Part shown: piece by piece, positions 19,318 through 27,357 of the stretch
How positions within the stretch are numbered: the stretch's first letter is position 1
Layout of the letters: every line of letters starts with the position of its first letter
NCBI GenBank assembly: GCA_900465685.1
Contig: UEGR01000007.1
Coordinates: 372,001-436,000 of the forward strand
Direction of reading: 5' to 3'
Length of the DNA: 64,000 nt
DNA from: Hyphomicrobiales bacterium
GTDB lineage: Bacteria; Pseudomonadota; Alphaproteobacteria; Rhizobiales; Rhizobiaceae
Translations under genes and position numbers: made by a program
The notes under the pieces: model-generated
Told to the model about the DNA's origin: nothing
Databases searched by the model: none
What the model saw: the letters and a program-made list of their open reading frames with translations, nothing else

Positions 19318-21018
19318 ATGTCTCAATCCAACCCCTCCCGCGCAGATTTCGAGTCCCTGCTGGCAGAATCCTTCGCGCAAAACGATCTTGCTGAAGGCTA
19401 TGTCGTCAAGGGCCGCATCGTCGCCATCGAAAAGGACATGGCGATCATCGACGCCGGTCTGAAGGTCGAAGGCCGCGTACCGCTGAAGGAATTCGGCGCA
19501 AAGGGCAAAGACGGCACGCTGAAGCCGGGCGATGAAGTTGAAGTTTACGTCGAGCGTATCGAAAACGCTCTCGGCGAAGCTGTTCTCTCGCGCGAAAAAG
19601 CACGCCGTGAAGAAAGCTGGGTCAAGCTCGAGCAGAAGTTCGCCAATGGCGAGCGCGTCGACGGCGTGATCTTCAATCAGGTCAAGGGTGGTTTCACCGT
19701 CGACCTCGACGGCGCTGTTGCCTTCCTGCCGCGTTCGCAGGTCGACATCCGTCCGATCCGCGACGTCACCCCGCTCATGCACGTCCCGCAGCCGTTCGAA
19801 ATCCTCAAGATGGACAAGCGTCGCGGCAACATCGTTGTCTCGCGTCGTACCGTTCTTGAAGAGAGCCGTGCGGAACAGCGTTCGGAAATCGTCCAGAACC
19901 TTGAAGAAGGTCAGGTTGTTGAAGGCGTCGTCAAGAACATCACCGATTACGGTGCGTTCGTTGACCTCGGCGGCATCGACGGTCTCCTGCACGTTACCGA
20001 CATGGCATGGCGCCGCGTCAACCATCCGTCGGAAATCCTCACCATCGGCCAGACGGTCAAGGTGCAGATCATCCGCATCAACCAGGAAACCCATCGTATC
20101 TCGCTCGGCATGAAGCAGCTCGAGAGCGATCCTTGGGATGGTATCGGCGCGAAGTACCCGATCGGCAAAAAGATCACCGGCACCGTCACGAACATCACCG
20201 ACTACGGTGCATTCGTGGAAATCGAGCCGGGCATCGAAGGCCTCATCCACGTTTCCGAAATGTCGTGGACCAAGAAGAATGTCCATCCGGGCAAGATTCT
20301 CTCCACCACTCAGGAAGTCGAAGTCGTTGTGCTCGAAGTTGATCCGGTCAAGCGCCGCATCTCGCTGGGCCTCAAGCAGACCCTCGACAATCCGTGGACG
20401 ACGTTCGCTCAGAAGTACCCGACCGGCACCGTTGTTGAAGGCGAAGTCAAGAACAAGACCGAATTCGGCCTGTTCATTGGTCTCGACGGCGACGTTGACG
20501 GCATGGTTCACCTCTCCGATCTCGACTGGAACCGTCCAGGCGAACAGGTTATCGAAGAGTACAACAAGGGCGAAGTGGTCAAGGCTGTCGTTCTCGACGT
20601 CGACATCGACAAGGAACGCATCTCGCTTGGCATCAAGCAGCTTTCCGGCGACAAGGTCGGCGAAGCAGCAGCTTCTGGCGACCTGCGCAAGAACGCCGTT
20701 GTAACCTGCGAAGTGACCGCTGTTACCGATGGTGGCCTCGAAGTTCGCCTGGTCGATCACGACCTGGAAAGCTTCATCCGCCGCTCGGATCTTTCGCGTG
20801 ATCGCGAAGAACAGCGTCCGGAACGCTTCACGGTCGGTCAGAAGGTTGACGCTCGCGTTATCGCTTTCGACAAGAAGACCCGCAAGCTGCAGGTCTCGAT
20901 CAAGGCGCTCGAAATCGCTGAAGAAAAAGAAGCTGTTGCTCAGTACGGTTCGACCGACTCCGGCGCTTCGCTCGGCGACATCCTCGGTGCCGCTCTGAAG
21001 AAGCAGGAAAAGAACTAA
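19318..21018 (+). CDS. rpsA: 30S ribosomal protein S1
   Basis: The 566-residue protein has six S1 (OB-fold) repeats; repeats 3 and 4 show the clear pattern ITDYGAFVDLGGIDGLLHVT and ITDYGAFVEIEPGIEGLIHV. It binds mRNA at the 30S subunit and helps start translation on weakly initiating messages. The start behind AGGAG at 19318 is chosen over an in-frame upstream ATG at 19225, whose extension is unlike S1. A strong terminator follows. The long leader after cmk may carry its own promoter and autoregulatory structure. Confidence 0.97.
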   Translation: MSQSNPSRADFESLLAESFAQNDLAEGYVVKGRIVAIEKDMAIIDAGLKVEGRVPLKEFGAKGKDGTLKPGDEVEVYVERIENALGEAVLSREKARREESWVKLEQKFANGERVDGVIFNQVKGGFTVDLDGAVAFLPRSQVDIRPIRDVTPLMHVPQPFEILKMDKRRGNIVVSRRTVLEESRAEQRSEIVQNLEEGQVVEGVVKNITDYGAFVDLGGIDGLLHVTDMAWRRVNHPSEILTIGQTVKVQIIRINQETHRISLGMKQLESDPWDGIGAKYPIGKKITGTVTNITDYGAFVEIEPGIEGLIHVSEMSWTKKNVHPGKILSTTQEVEVVVLEVDPVKRRISLGLKQTLDNPWTTFAQKYPTGTVVEGEVKNKTEFGLFIGLDGDVDGMVHLSDLDWNRPGEQVIEEYNKGEVVKAVVLDVDIDKERISLGIKQLSGDKVGEAAASGDLRKNAVVTCEVTAVTDGGLEVRLVDHDLESFIRRSDLSRDREEQRPERFTVGQKVDARVIAFDKKTRKLQVSIKALEIAEEKEAVAQYGSTDSGASLGDILGAALKKQEKN

Positions 21019-21043
21019 TCTTTTCTCTTCTGACAAACATGGA

Positions 21044-21070
21044 AAAGCCCGCCTTCTGGCGGGCTTTTTC
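21044..21070 (+). terminator. Rho-independent terminator of rpsA
   Basis: A perfect 10-bp stem (AAAGCCCGCC, loop TTCT, GGCGGGCTTT) is followed by TT-C-TTT, 25 bases after the rpsA stop. Confidence 0.92.
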
Positions 21071-21149
21071 TTTGCGCTCCAAACCTGCGCCTTGGCTTGG
21101 ATGTGCTAGGCTTCGCCACAGCCTTTTGAAAAGAAGCGTGGCCGGATAA

Positions 21150-22043
21150 ATGCATAGCGACCAAATCCACATTGACGCCACTATCGCTCGCGCGGCAATC
21201 AGCAGCCAGTTCCTGGAATATAGCGGCACCCCTGTTGAGCAGGTGGGAACGGTTGGTACGGTCAATGCAATCTTCCGGATCGGAACATCCGTTGCTGCCC
21301 GCTTTCCCTTGCGCATGATGGATACGAGCGAAAGCGCCAATATGCTGCATAGCGAAATACTGGCCATGAAGGCGTTTGCGGAACATTCGCCTTTTGCAAC
21401 GCCTCGCCCAATCGCAATCGGACGCCCCACATCCCATTATCCGGTGCACTGGTCTCTACAAAGCTGGATAGACGGCGATGTCGCCACGCCCGATGGACTT
21501 GCGGCCTCAAATGCTTTCGCGCTCGACATTGCTCATCTCATCGCAACGCTGCGGACCGTCGATACCAAAGGCCAGACATTCGATCGCTCGGGCAGGGGCG
21601 GCAATCTGGCGGATCACGATGACTGGATGGACGTCTGCTTCAAAAACAGCGAGCATCTTCTCGATGTGCCGCGATTACGAAGCAAGTGGGATCGTCTTCG
21701 CCTGCTGCCCAAAATCGATCCTGATGTGATGAATCATGGTGATCTCATCCCAGCCAATCTGCTGGTGCAAGGTGAACGCCTCGTCGGCGTGCTGGACTGC
21801 GGAAGCTTCGGACCCGCCGATCCTGCGCTTGACCTCATCGCGTTCTGGCATCTTTTCGACAGCGAAAGACGGGAAATTGCGCGAGCGCGACTTCAATCGA
21901 CACCTGTTGAGTGGAAGCGTGGCGCAGCCTGGGCTTTCCAGCAAGCCATGGGCTTGGTCTGGTATTACCGCTGCTCCAATCCAGCCATGAGCGACCTCGG
22001 ACGCAGCACCCTCGCCCGCATTATGAACGCCCAAGAAATATAA
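21150..22043 (+). CDS. Phosphotransferase (APH / kinase-like fold) family protein
   Basis: The 297-residue protein belongs to the aminoglycoside phosphotransferase/choline kinase fold. The catalytic loop is MNHGDLIPANLLV (HxDxxxxN) and the metal-binding aspartate lies in GVLDCGSFGPADPALDL. Relatives are often annotated as aminoglycoside phosphotransferases, but many have other small-molecule substrates, so a resistance role should not be assumed. The N-terminal lobe has VGTVNAIFRIG and VAARFPLRM. It lies alone after the rpsA terminator. Confidence 0.85.
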   Translation: MHSDQIHIDATIARAAISSQFLEYSGTPVEQVGTVGTVNAIFRIGTSVAARFPLRMMDTSESANMLHSEILAMKAFAEHSPFATPRPIAIGRPTSHYPVHWSLQSWIDGDVATPDGLAASNAFALDIAHLIATLRTVDTKGQTFDRSGRGGNLADHDDWMDVCFKNSEHLLDVPRLRSKWDRLRLLPKIDPDVMNHGDLIPANLLVQGERLVGVLDCGSFGPADPALDLIAFWHLFDSERREIARARLQSTPVEWKRGAAWAFQQAMGLVWYYRCSNPAMSDLGRSTLARIMNAQEI

Positions 22044-22238
22044 TCATATTCACCAGAAGATGAAATATCATCACCAGCATGCAATATCCCAATTTATGAC
22101 AGGCTTTAAATTTCGAAAATTAGTAAATATCAGAATTATCTTTTTTAATTATCTCTAAAATTAAATTGACTCTCTCTATAATTCGATTTATCTCAAATTA
22201 TTGCTTATATTTACTATTATATATTTAGGAGAATTATA
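22044..22238. other. Very AT-rich leader of the outer-membrane protein gene
   Basis: The 195 bases contain long A/T runs, far richer in AT than the surrounding GC-rich sequence. TTGAC and TATAAT strings occur near 22167-22181 but too close together to be one standard promoter. An AGGAG site lies at its end. Confidence 0.6.
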
Positions 22239-22928
22239 TTGGGTGCAAGAATTTCCATTATCGCGTCCGGAGTTTTAGCTTTGTTGGCCTCTGGCGCCCA
22301 TGCGGCGGATGTCATCGTTCCGGAAACACCTCTGGCACCAGCCGCTCCTATTGCCACGAACTTCAACTGGAGTGGCGCTTACATCGGCGGACAGGTCGGC
22401 TATGGTTGGGCGTCTTCCAAATTCTCAATGGAACCATCCTACACTTCCAAAGGAAATATGGACGGTTTTCTGGGCGGCATCTATGCCGGTTACAATTTTG
22501 ATACCGGAGCAAATGTGATTCTGGGCGTGGATGGCGATTTCACGGGGACATCGGTTGGTGAAACCATCTCCTATGGAGGCCTGGCATCAGGTAAGACACG
22601 ATTGCGTTGGTCTGGTGCCGCTCGCGCACGTGTGGGTTACGCTTTTGACCGGTTCCTGCCTTACATTGCTGGCGGTGCGGCTTTCGGCAATATTGGTGAC
22701 AAGGCACATATTCTGGGCACGCAGCTCATCTCGCAGTCCAAGACACAGACCGGCTGGACTATCGGCGGCGGTGTTGACTATGCAGTCACTGACAATATCG
22801 TCACGCGCTTCGAATATCGTTACACCGATTTCGGCAAACGCAATCTTGATCTCGCCGTTCCCGGTATCAAGGCCAACGAGAAGATGAATTCGAACGATAT
22901 TCGTCTCGGCGTCGCTTATAAGTTCTGA
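22239..22928 (+). CDS. Outer-membrane beta-barrel protein, Omp25/Omp31 family
   Basis: The 229-residue precursor has a signal peptide ending AHA before ADVIVPE. The barrel follows, beginning NFNWSGAYIGGQVGYGW and ending RLGVAYKF with the terminal phenylalanine recognised by the Bam machinery. FEYRYTDFG is typical of Omp25/Omp31 proteins, major surface antigens of Brucellaceae. Translation appears to start at TTG, seven bases after AGGAG, with no better ATG. The gene lies just after a very AT-rich leader, which may mean strong or regulated expression, or acquisition. It is a smaller paralogue rather than a classical Omp25. Confidence 0.88.
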   Translation: MGARISIIASGVLALLASGAHAADVIVPETPLAPAAPIATNFNWSGAYIGGQVGYGWASSKFSMEPSYTSKGNMDGFLGGIYAGYNFDTGANVILGVDGDFTGTSVGETISYGGLASGKTRLRWSGAARARVGYAFDRFLPYIAGGAAFGNIGDKAHILGTQLISQSKTQTGWTIGGGVDYAVTDNIVTRFEYRYTDFGKRNLDLAVPGIKANEKMNSNDIRLGVAYKF

Positions 22929-22990
22929 TTGATCAGCTGACCTCTGTTCAGGAAACAGTCCTGTCTCTCACCGAGGCGGGGCTGTTTCCG

Positions 22991-24010
22991 TCAAACCACC
23001 CCGAGCATATGAATCAGCCCGAGACTGATGACACCTAGCGACAACAGCGAAAGCACCGCCGTCAGTGTCACGCGTCCGCCAGCCTGCGCGACAGAGCGGA
23101 CATCGACACCAAGACCAAGCGCTGCCATCGAAATGATGGTGAGCAGCGTCGAGGCATATTGAATGCCGGGAAGCAGTGTTTCTGGAATGAGATGCAGTGA
23201 GTGTAGGGCCATCATCGCAAGAAAGCCCAGGATGAACCACGGCACCAGCTGAAAAAAGCCCGGCTTTGCACCCGCATCCTTGTTGCCCGCAAGCACAGCC
23301 AACGCCAGAATAACCGGACCGAGCATCAGTACCCGCACCAGCTTGACCAGCGTACCGAGCTGTACACTGATCGTCGCCACTGGAGCCGTCGCAGCCAGCA
23401 CCTGTGGCACGGCATAGACTGTCAGTCCTGCGAGCACGCCATATTGGGTATGAGACAAGCCGAGCAGCGGCACCAACAATGGCAGGCACAGCACCACGAC
23501 CACGCCGAGAATTGCCGTAAACGCGATGGAGGCGGCAACATCCTCGCTTTCAGCCCCGATGACCGGCGCTGTTGCCGCAATGGCCGAGTTGCCGCAAATT
23601 GAATTACCGCAAGCCACCAGCACAGCCATGCGATGCGGCAGCTTCAGCAGTCGCCCAATGCCATAGCTCAGCGCTATCGCCACCACCACGACGCAGGCAA
23701 TACCGAGAATTAGACCGGAACCGGCGGCGATCACCGCGCTGACGCTGATGGATGCGCCGAGAAGCACCACGGCGATTTCCAGAATCATCTTTGCCGAAAA
23801 GCCGATACCTTTGCTGAACTGCTTGCCGGGGCGCAGGAAAGTGCGCACCATCGTGCCGAGCAGAATGGCAATCACCAGCGCTTCGAGCCACGCTCTGCCG
23901 GCATAATGCGCCTCGATTTTCTCAAGACCGATGGCCACTGCGGCGACGCCGATGCTGAGTGCAAGTCCGGGGAGGATGTTCTGGATTTTTGAGTATGTCA
24001 TTATCGGCAT
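22991..24010 (-). CDS. YeiH family putative sulfate exporter (UPF0324)
   Basis: The roughly 339-residue protein has about ten hydrophobic helices. The conserved motif ACGNSICGNSAIAATAPVIG is characteristic of the YeiH/UPF0324 family of inner-membrane transporters. Two candidate starts lie close together (24010 and 24001), neither with a good ribosome site; 24010 is used. It is divergent from a LysR-type regulator across a short spacer, the same arrangement as yeiH/yeiE in enterobacteria, so control by that regulator is likely. The substrate is not established; sulfonate or sulfate export is suggested for relatives. Confidence 0.87.
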   Translation of the reverse strand: MPIMTYSKIQNILPGLALSIGVAAVAIGLEKIEAHYAGRAWLEALVIAILLGTMVRTFLRPGKQFSKGIGFSAKMILEIAVVLLGASISVSAVIAAGSGLILGIACVVVVAIALSYGIGRLLKLPHRMAVLVACGNSICGNSAIAATAPVIGAESEDVAASIAFTAILGVVVVLCLPLLVPLLGLSHTQYGVLAGLTVYAVPQVLAATAPVATISVQLGTLVKLVRVLMLGPVILALAVLAGNKDAGAKPGFFQLVPWFILGFLAMMALHSLHLIPETLLPGIQYASTLLTIISMAALGLGVDVRSVAQAGGRVTLTAVLSLLSLGVISLGLIHMLGVV

Positions 24011-24116
24011 TTCATATCGAAAGAGAATTCCATTCCGATTTAATGCCTTACTTTCCCTGTTCAATCCATTTCATTATATGGCATAAATCGTTCTATAAAA
24101 TCGAATGGTGTAGACT

Positions 24117-25013
24117 ATGACACTGGAACAACTGCGTATTTTCATTGAAGTGGCGGAGCGCGAACACCTGACACGGGCTTCCGAGGTGCTGCATCTGACG
24201 CCTTCGGCGGTCAGTTCCGCGATCCGCACTCTTGAAGAACGTTATGGCGCGACACTGTTCAACCGTATCGGACGCCGCATCGAACTGACTGGCGACGGAC
24301 GTCTGTTCCTCGATGAAGCGCGCGCAACGCTGGCGCGCGCACGCTCGGCTGAACGAATGCTGTCGGAATTTGGCGGCGGCAAGCGCGGCATTCTTTCGAT
24401 CCACGCTAGCCAGACAATCGCAAGCTACTGGCTACCGCCCTTTCTGGCACGATTTCACAGCGCCTATCCGATGATCGAAGTGCGCCTGACACTGGGCAAT
24501 ACGGAAAGCGTGACCGAGGCGACGCAAGAGGGTGCAGCCGACATCGGTTTGGTGGAAGGTTCCGTACAAGCCGTATCGCTTTCCATCAACAAGGTGGCAA
24601 CCGATCAGCTTATTCTGGTGGCACGCCCCGACCACGCATGGAGCGGCGTGGGCCGCCTTTCCTGGGACCGTTTGTTTGAAGGAAAATGGATTTTGCGGGA
24701 ACAGGGTTCGGGCACGCGCAGCGTCTTCGAAGATGCGATGCGCGCCAACGGCTATAACCCTGCACGATTGAATGTGGCGCTGGAACTGCCGTCCAATGAG
24801 GCGATTTGTTCGGCAGTGCGCTCCGGTGATTATGTCACCGCCATCTCCGAACTGGTCGCCGCCCCGCATCTCGCCGCCGGAACGCTCGTCAAGGCGGACT
24901 TTGCCCTGCCGCAACGCCAGTTTCTCATGCTATTGCACAATGACCGCTACAAAACAAAGGCGCTTCAGGCCTTTGCCGATGTGCTCGTCGCCGATTCCGG
25001 TCAGCGTATCTGA
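24117..25013 (+). CDS. LysR family transcriptional regulator (YeiE/CbbR-like)
   Basis: The 298-residue protein has the N-terminal winged helix-turn-helix (MTLEQLRIFIEVAEREHLTR, then HLTPSAVSSAIRTLEERYG) and a C-terminal effector-binding domain with IGLVEGSV and LREQGSGTRSVFE. The GSGTR segment resembles anion-binding regulators of the CysB/CbbR/YeiE branch. It is divergent from the yeiH gene, which it probably regulates together with itself from the roughly 106-base spacer. Its 3' end overlaps the convergent transglycosylase gene by 13 bases. Confidence 0.92.
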   Translation: MTLEQLRIFIEVAEREHLTRASEVLHLTPSAVSSAIRTLEERYGATLFNRIGRRIELTGDGRLFLDEARATLARARSAERMLSEFGGGKRGILSIHASQTIASYWLPPFLARFHSAYPMIEVRLTLGNTESVTEATQEGAADIGLVEGSVQAVSLSINKVATDQLILVARPDHAWSGVGRLSWDRLFEGKWILREQGSGTRSVFEDAMRANGYNPARLNVALELPSNEAICSAVRSGDYVTAISELVAAPHLAAGTLVKADFALPQRQFLMLLHNDRYKTKALQAFADVLVADSGQRI

Positions 25014-26260
25014 CGCAGTAATTCAGGCTGGGGGAAACAAGTCGAAGCCACGCCGTTCTTTGCTTGCCAAAGACCAATCGAGCGGCGCGTCTTGAAGCCC
25101 GGCAATCCATCCGGCTTGCCAACATCATAACCAAGGGCCTGCAAGCGCTTTTGCATCGCCGCGATATCCGAGCGATACATCGTGCCGACATTGCCCCAAG
25201 ACTGCTGGAAATCTCCCGCACCATAAGCAATGCGATCACCGACATGGCCAATGAAGAGCGCGTAGAGATCGCTCATATTATAGTCCTTGAGCACGTAGAA
25301 ATTCGGGCTCACGATGAAGGCGGGACCAAAGCGACCAGCGGGCATGAGCAGAAAGCTCTCGCCCTTCATTTCACCCGCTGGAAATGCCTTGCCGTTGACG
25401 CGGGTGATGCCAAGCTTGGCCCATTCCGCAATCGGCTTACCCTGATCGGGGCCTTCCAGCGAGCATGACACGCTCTGTGGGACATTGACCTCGAAACCCC
25501 AGTCGCGCCCCTTCTGCCAGCCATGCAAATTCAGGTAATTGGCGATGGAAGCCAGCGTATCCGGCACGGAATTCCAGATGTCGCGCTTGCCGTCGCCGTC
25601 GAAATCGACAGCGTGCTTGAGATAGGAAGTCGGCATGAATTGCGGCTGTCCAAGCGCGCCAGCCCAGGAGCTTTTCATGGCGCTTTCGTCGATATAGCCT
25701 TTGGACGCGATTTCGAGCGCAGCGATCAGCTCCTTGCGAAACATGTCCTTGCGCGTTGCCATAAAGGCCTTTGTGCCTAGAACTTCAAACACATTGTAGG
25801 GAATCTTGACCGTGCCGAAGCCGGATTCCCGGCCCCAGATCGCAACAACGATCGGCCCCGGAACACCATATTTCTGCTCGATGCGTTTCAAAAGACTGGC
25901 ATATTGGCCATAGCGCGCCTGACCGCCGCTCGTGACCGACGCCATGGTTTTGGCATTGAAATACTTGCCCGGCGCGCCGAATTCTGCCTGCTTCTGCTCT
26001 TTCGGCGTCGACGGTTTTTCACCGGGGATGACCAGATCCGGCAATTTCCAGTTGATCGTCACGCCCGCAAAAGCCTGATCGAAGACGGCGCGGGAAACAC
26101 CCGCTGCCTTTGCTTCAGGCCAGAGATCCCGCTCGATCCAGTTGCGATACTGGCTTTCGATCTGCGCCTTGGAAGGCGCCGCGACAGCGGGAGAAACAGC
26201 AAGAATAACGGCAAGACCCAGAGCAGTTTTCAAAGCATGCTTCCAACGGCTTGCTGCCAT
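25001..26260 (-). CDS. Lytic murein transglycosylase (MltB family) with peptidoglycan-binding domain
   Basis: The 419-residue exported enzyme cleaves peptidoglycan with 1,6-anhydro product formation. A signal peptide ends AVA before APSK. The SLT_2 domain carries IVVAIWGRESGFGTVKIPYN with the catalytic glutamate, and GALGQPQFMPTSYLKHAVD. A C-terminal peptidoglycan-binding domain contains MQKRLQALGYDVGKPDGLPG. The ATG lies seven bases after AGGAG; a GTG immediately before it is less likely. It lacks a lipobox, so it is periplasmic and soluble. It overlaps the LysR gene end by 13 bases. Confidence 0.93.
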   Translation of the reverse strand: MAASRWKHALKTALGLAVILAVSPAVAAPSKAQIESQYRNWIERDLWPEAKAAGVSRAVFDQAFAGVTINWKLPDLVIPGEKPSTPKEQKQAEFGAPGKYFNAKTMASVTSGGQARYGQYASLLKRIEQKYGVPGPIVVAIWGRESGFGTVKIPYNVFEVLGTKAFMATRKDMFRKELIAALEIASKGYIDESAMKSSWAGALGQPQFMPTSYLKHAVDFDGDGKRDIWNSVPDTLASIANYLNLHGWQKGRDWGFEVNVPQSVSCSLEGPDQGKPIAEWAKLGITRVNGKAFPAGEMKGESFLLMPAGRFGPAFIVSPNFYVLKDYNMSDLYALFIGHVGDRIAYGAGDFQQSWGNVGTMYRSDIAAMQKRLQALGYDVGKPDGLPGFKTRRSIGLWQAKNGVASTCFPQPELLRQIR

Positions 26261-26278
26261 CACGTTTCTCCTGAAAAG

Positions 26279-26884
26279 CTAGAGTGTGGTTCTCGCTCGC
26301 AAGGCGGCAGCCAGCGTGCCTTCATCCAGATAATCGAGTTCGCCGCCCACCGGCACGCCATGAGCGAGACGCGTAACGCGAACCTCGAAATTCGCCAATT
26401 GATCGGTAATGTAATGGGCGGTGGTCTGACCTTCGACGGTCGCATTGACCGCGAGAATCACTTCCTTGATCTCGCCGGTTGCGACACGCTCCACCAGCCC
26501 CTTGATGTTCAGATCGTCGGGACCGATGCCATCGAGCGGCGACAGGCGACCGCCCAGAACATGGTAGCGCACATTCATCGTGCCCGCCCGTTCCAGTGCC
26601 CAGAGATCGGACACGTCTTCCACCACGATCAGCGTGGTGGGATCGCGGCGCTCATCCGTGCAGATGGTGCAGGGATCGGACGTATCGACATTGCCACAGC
26701 ACGAACAGATGCGCACTTTTTCGGCAGCTTCCTGCATGGCGCCGCCCAGCGGCACCAGAAGCGCTTCTTTCTTCTTGATGAGATGCAGCGCCGCACGGCG
26801 CGCCGAACGCGGCCCCAGACCCGGTACGCGGGCCAGAAGCTGGATCAGACGTTCAATTTCAGGACCGGCGATTCGTTTGGACAT
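26279..26884 (-). CDS. recR: Recombination protein RecR
   Basis: The 201-residue protein of the RecFOR pathway helps load RecA at gaps. It has an N-terminal helix-hairpin-helix ([19 protein letters not shown]), a four-cysteine zinc finger ([16 protein letters not shown]) and a Toprim domain. The ATG has only a weak upstream purine stretch (TTAAG), and the whole ybaB-recR spacer is an inverted-repeat element that could sequester the start region. Third gene of dnaX-ybaB-recR. Confidence 0.95.
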   Translation of the reverse strand: MSKRIAGPEIERLIQLLARVPGLGPRSARRAALHLIKKKEALLVPLGGAMQEAAEKVRICSCCGNVDTSDPCTICTDERRDPTTLIVVEDVSDLWALERAGTMNVRYHVLGGRLSPLDGIGPDDLNIKGLVERVATGEIKEVILAVNATVEGQTTAHYITDQLANFEVRVTRLAHGVPVGGELDYLDEGTLAAALRARTTL

Positions 26885-26888
26885 TTTC

Positions 26889-27010
26889 TTAAGGGAGTAA
26901 GGGAATAGGGGAATAAGTGAGTAGGGGGAGGAGAATGAGGGAATATGCGACATGGCGGCAATCAGCCGACCAAACATACTCCCCTATTCCCTTATTCCCC
27001 TACTGCCTTA
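26889..27010. repeat. Inverted-repeat element of GGGAATA units filling the ybaB-recR spacer
   Basis: Left arm about 26889-26925 and right arm about 26977-27010 are inverted copies of purine-rich short repeats (AAGGGAGTA then GGGAATA-type units); both outer ends read TTAAGG inward. The right end overlaps the ybaB stop codon and the left end lies a few bases from the recR start. In the mRNA it would fold into a long stem just before recR. Confidence 0.8.
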
Positions 27011-27331
27011 AAACGGCAGCTTGAAACCCGGAGGAATCGGAAGACCCGCCGTCAGCGACTGCGTCTTCTCAGCCATCACAGCTTCCAGTTTTGCCTTGGC
27101 ATCGTTATGCGCCGCGATGATCAGGTCTTCGAGGATTTCCACCTCGTCTTCCTTGGCCAGCGACGGATCGATCTTCAGCGCCGACAAGGTGCCCTTGCCG
27201 GACAAGGTGATCGTCACCAGACCGCCGCCAGAAGAGGCCGTGGCTTCAAGATTGGCGATTTCGTCCTGCATGGCCTTCATCTTGGCCTGCAATTCCTTCG
27301 CCTGCTTCATCATGCCCATCATGTCACGCAT
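27008..27331 (-). CDS. YbaB/EbfC family nucleoid-associated protein
   Basis: The 107-residue protein has the family pattern: an N-terminal coiled helix rich in Met, Gln and Lys ([20 protein letters not shown]), then a beta core ([20 protein letters not shown]) and a C-terminal helix. Family members are DNA-binding dimers shaped like tweezers. It lies between dnaX and recR, 26 bases after dnaX. The stop codon coincides with the end of the inverted-repeat element. Confidence 0.94.
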   Translation of the reverse strand: MRDMMGMMKQAKELQAKMKAMQDEIANLEATASSGGGLVTITLSGKGTLSALKIDPSLAKEDEVEILEDLIIAAHNDAKAKLEAVMAEKTQSLTAGLPIPPGFKLPF

Positions 27332-27357
27332 GGGTTTACTCCATAGTCTTCGATACT

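Noticed and set aside
19306..21036. 576-codon minus-strand frame opposite rpsA
   Set aside because: Shadow of the S1 repeats; the apparent internal repeats mirror those of rpsA.
21150..22043. Calling the phosphotransferase-fold gene an aminoglycoside resistance gene
   Set aside because: Only the general kinase-fold motifs are seen; many members act on other substrates, and there are no mobile-element signs nearby.
22167..22181. TTGAC and TATAAT as a single promoter before the Omp25-like gene
   Set aside because: The two strings are only a few bases apart, too close to be a -35/-10 pair.
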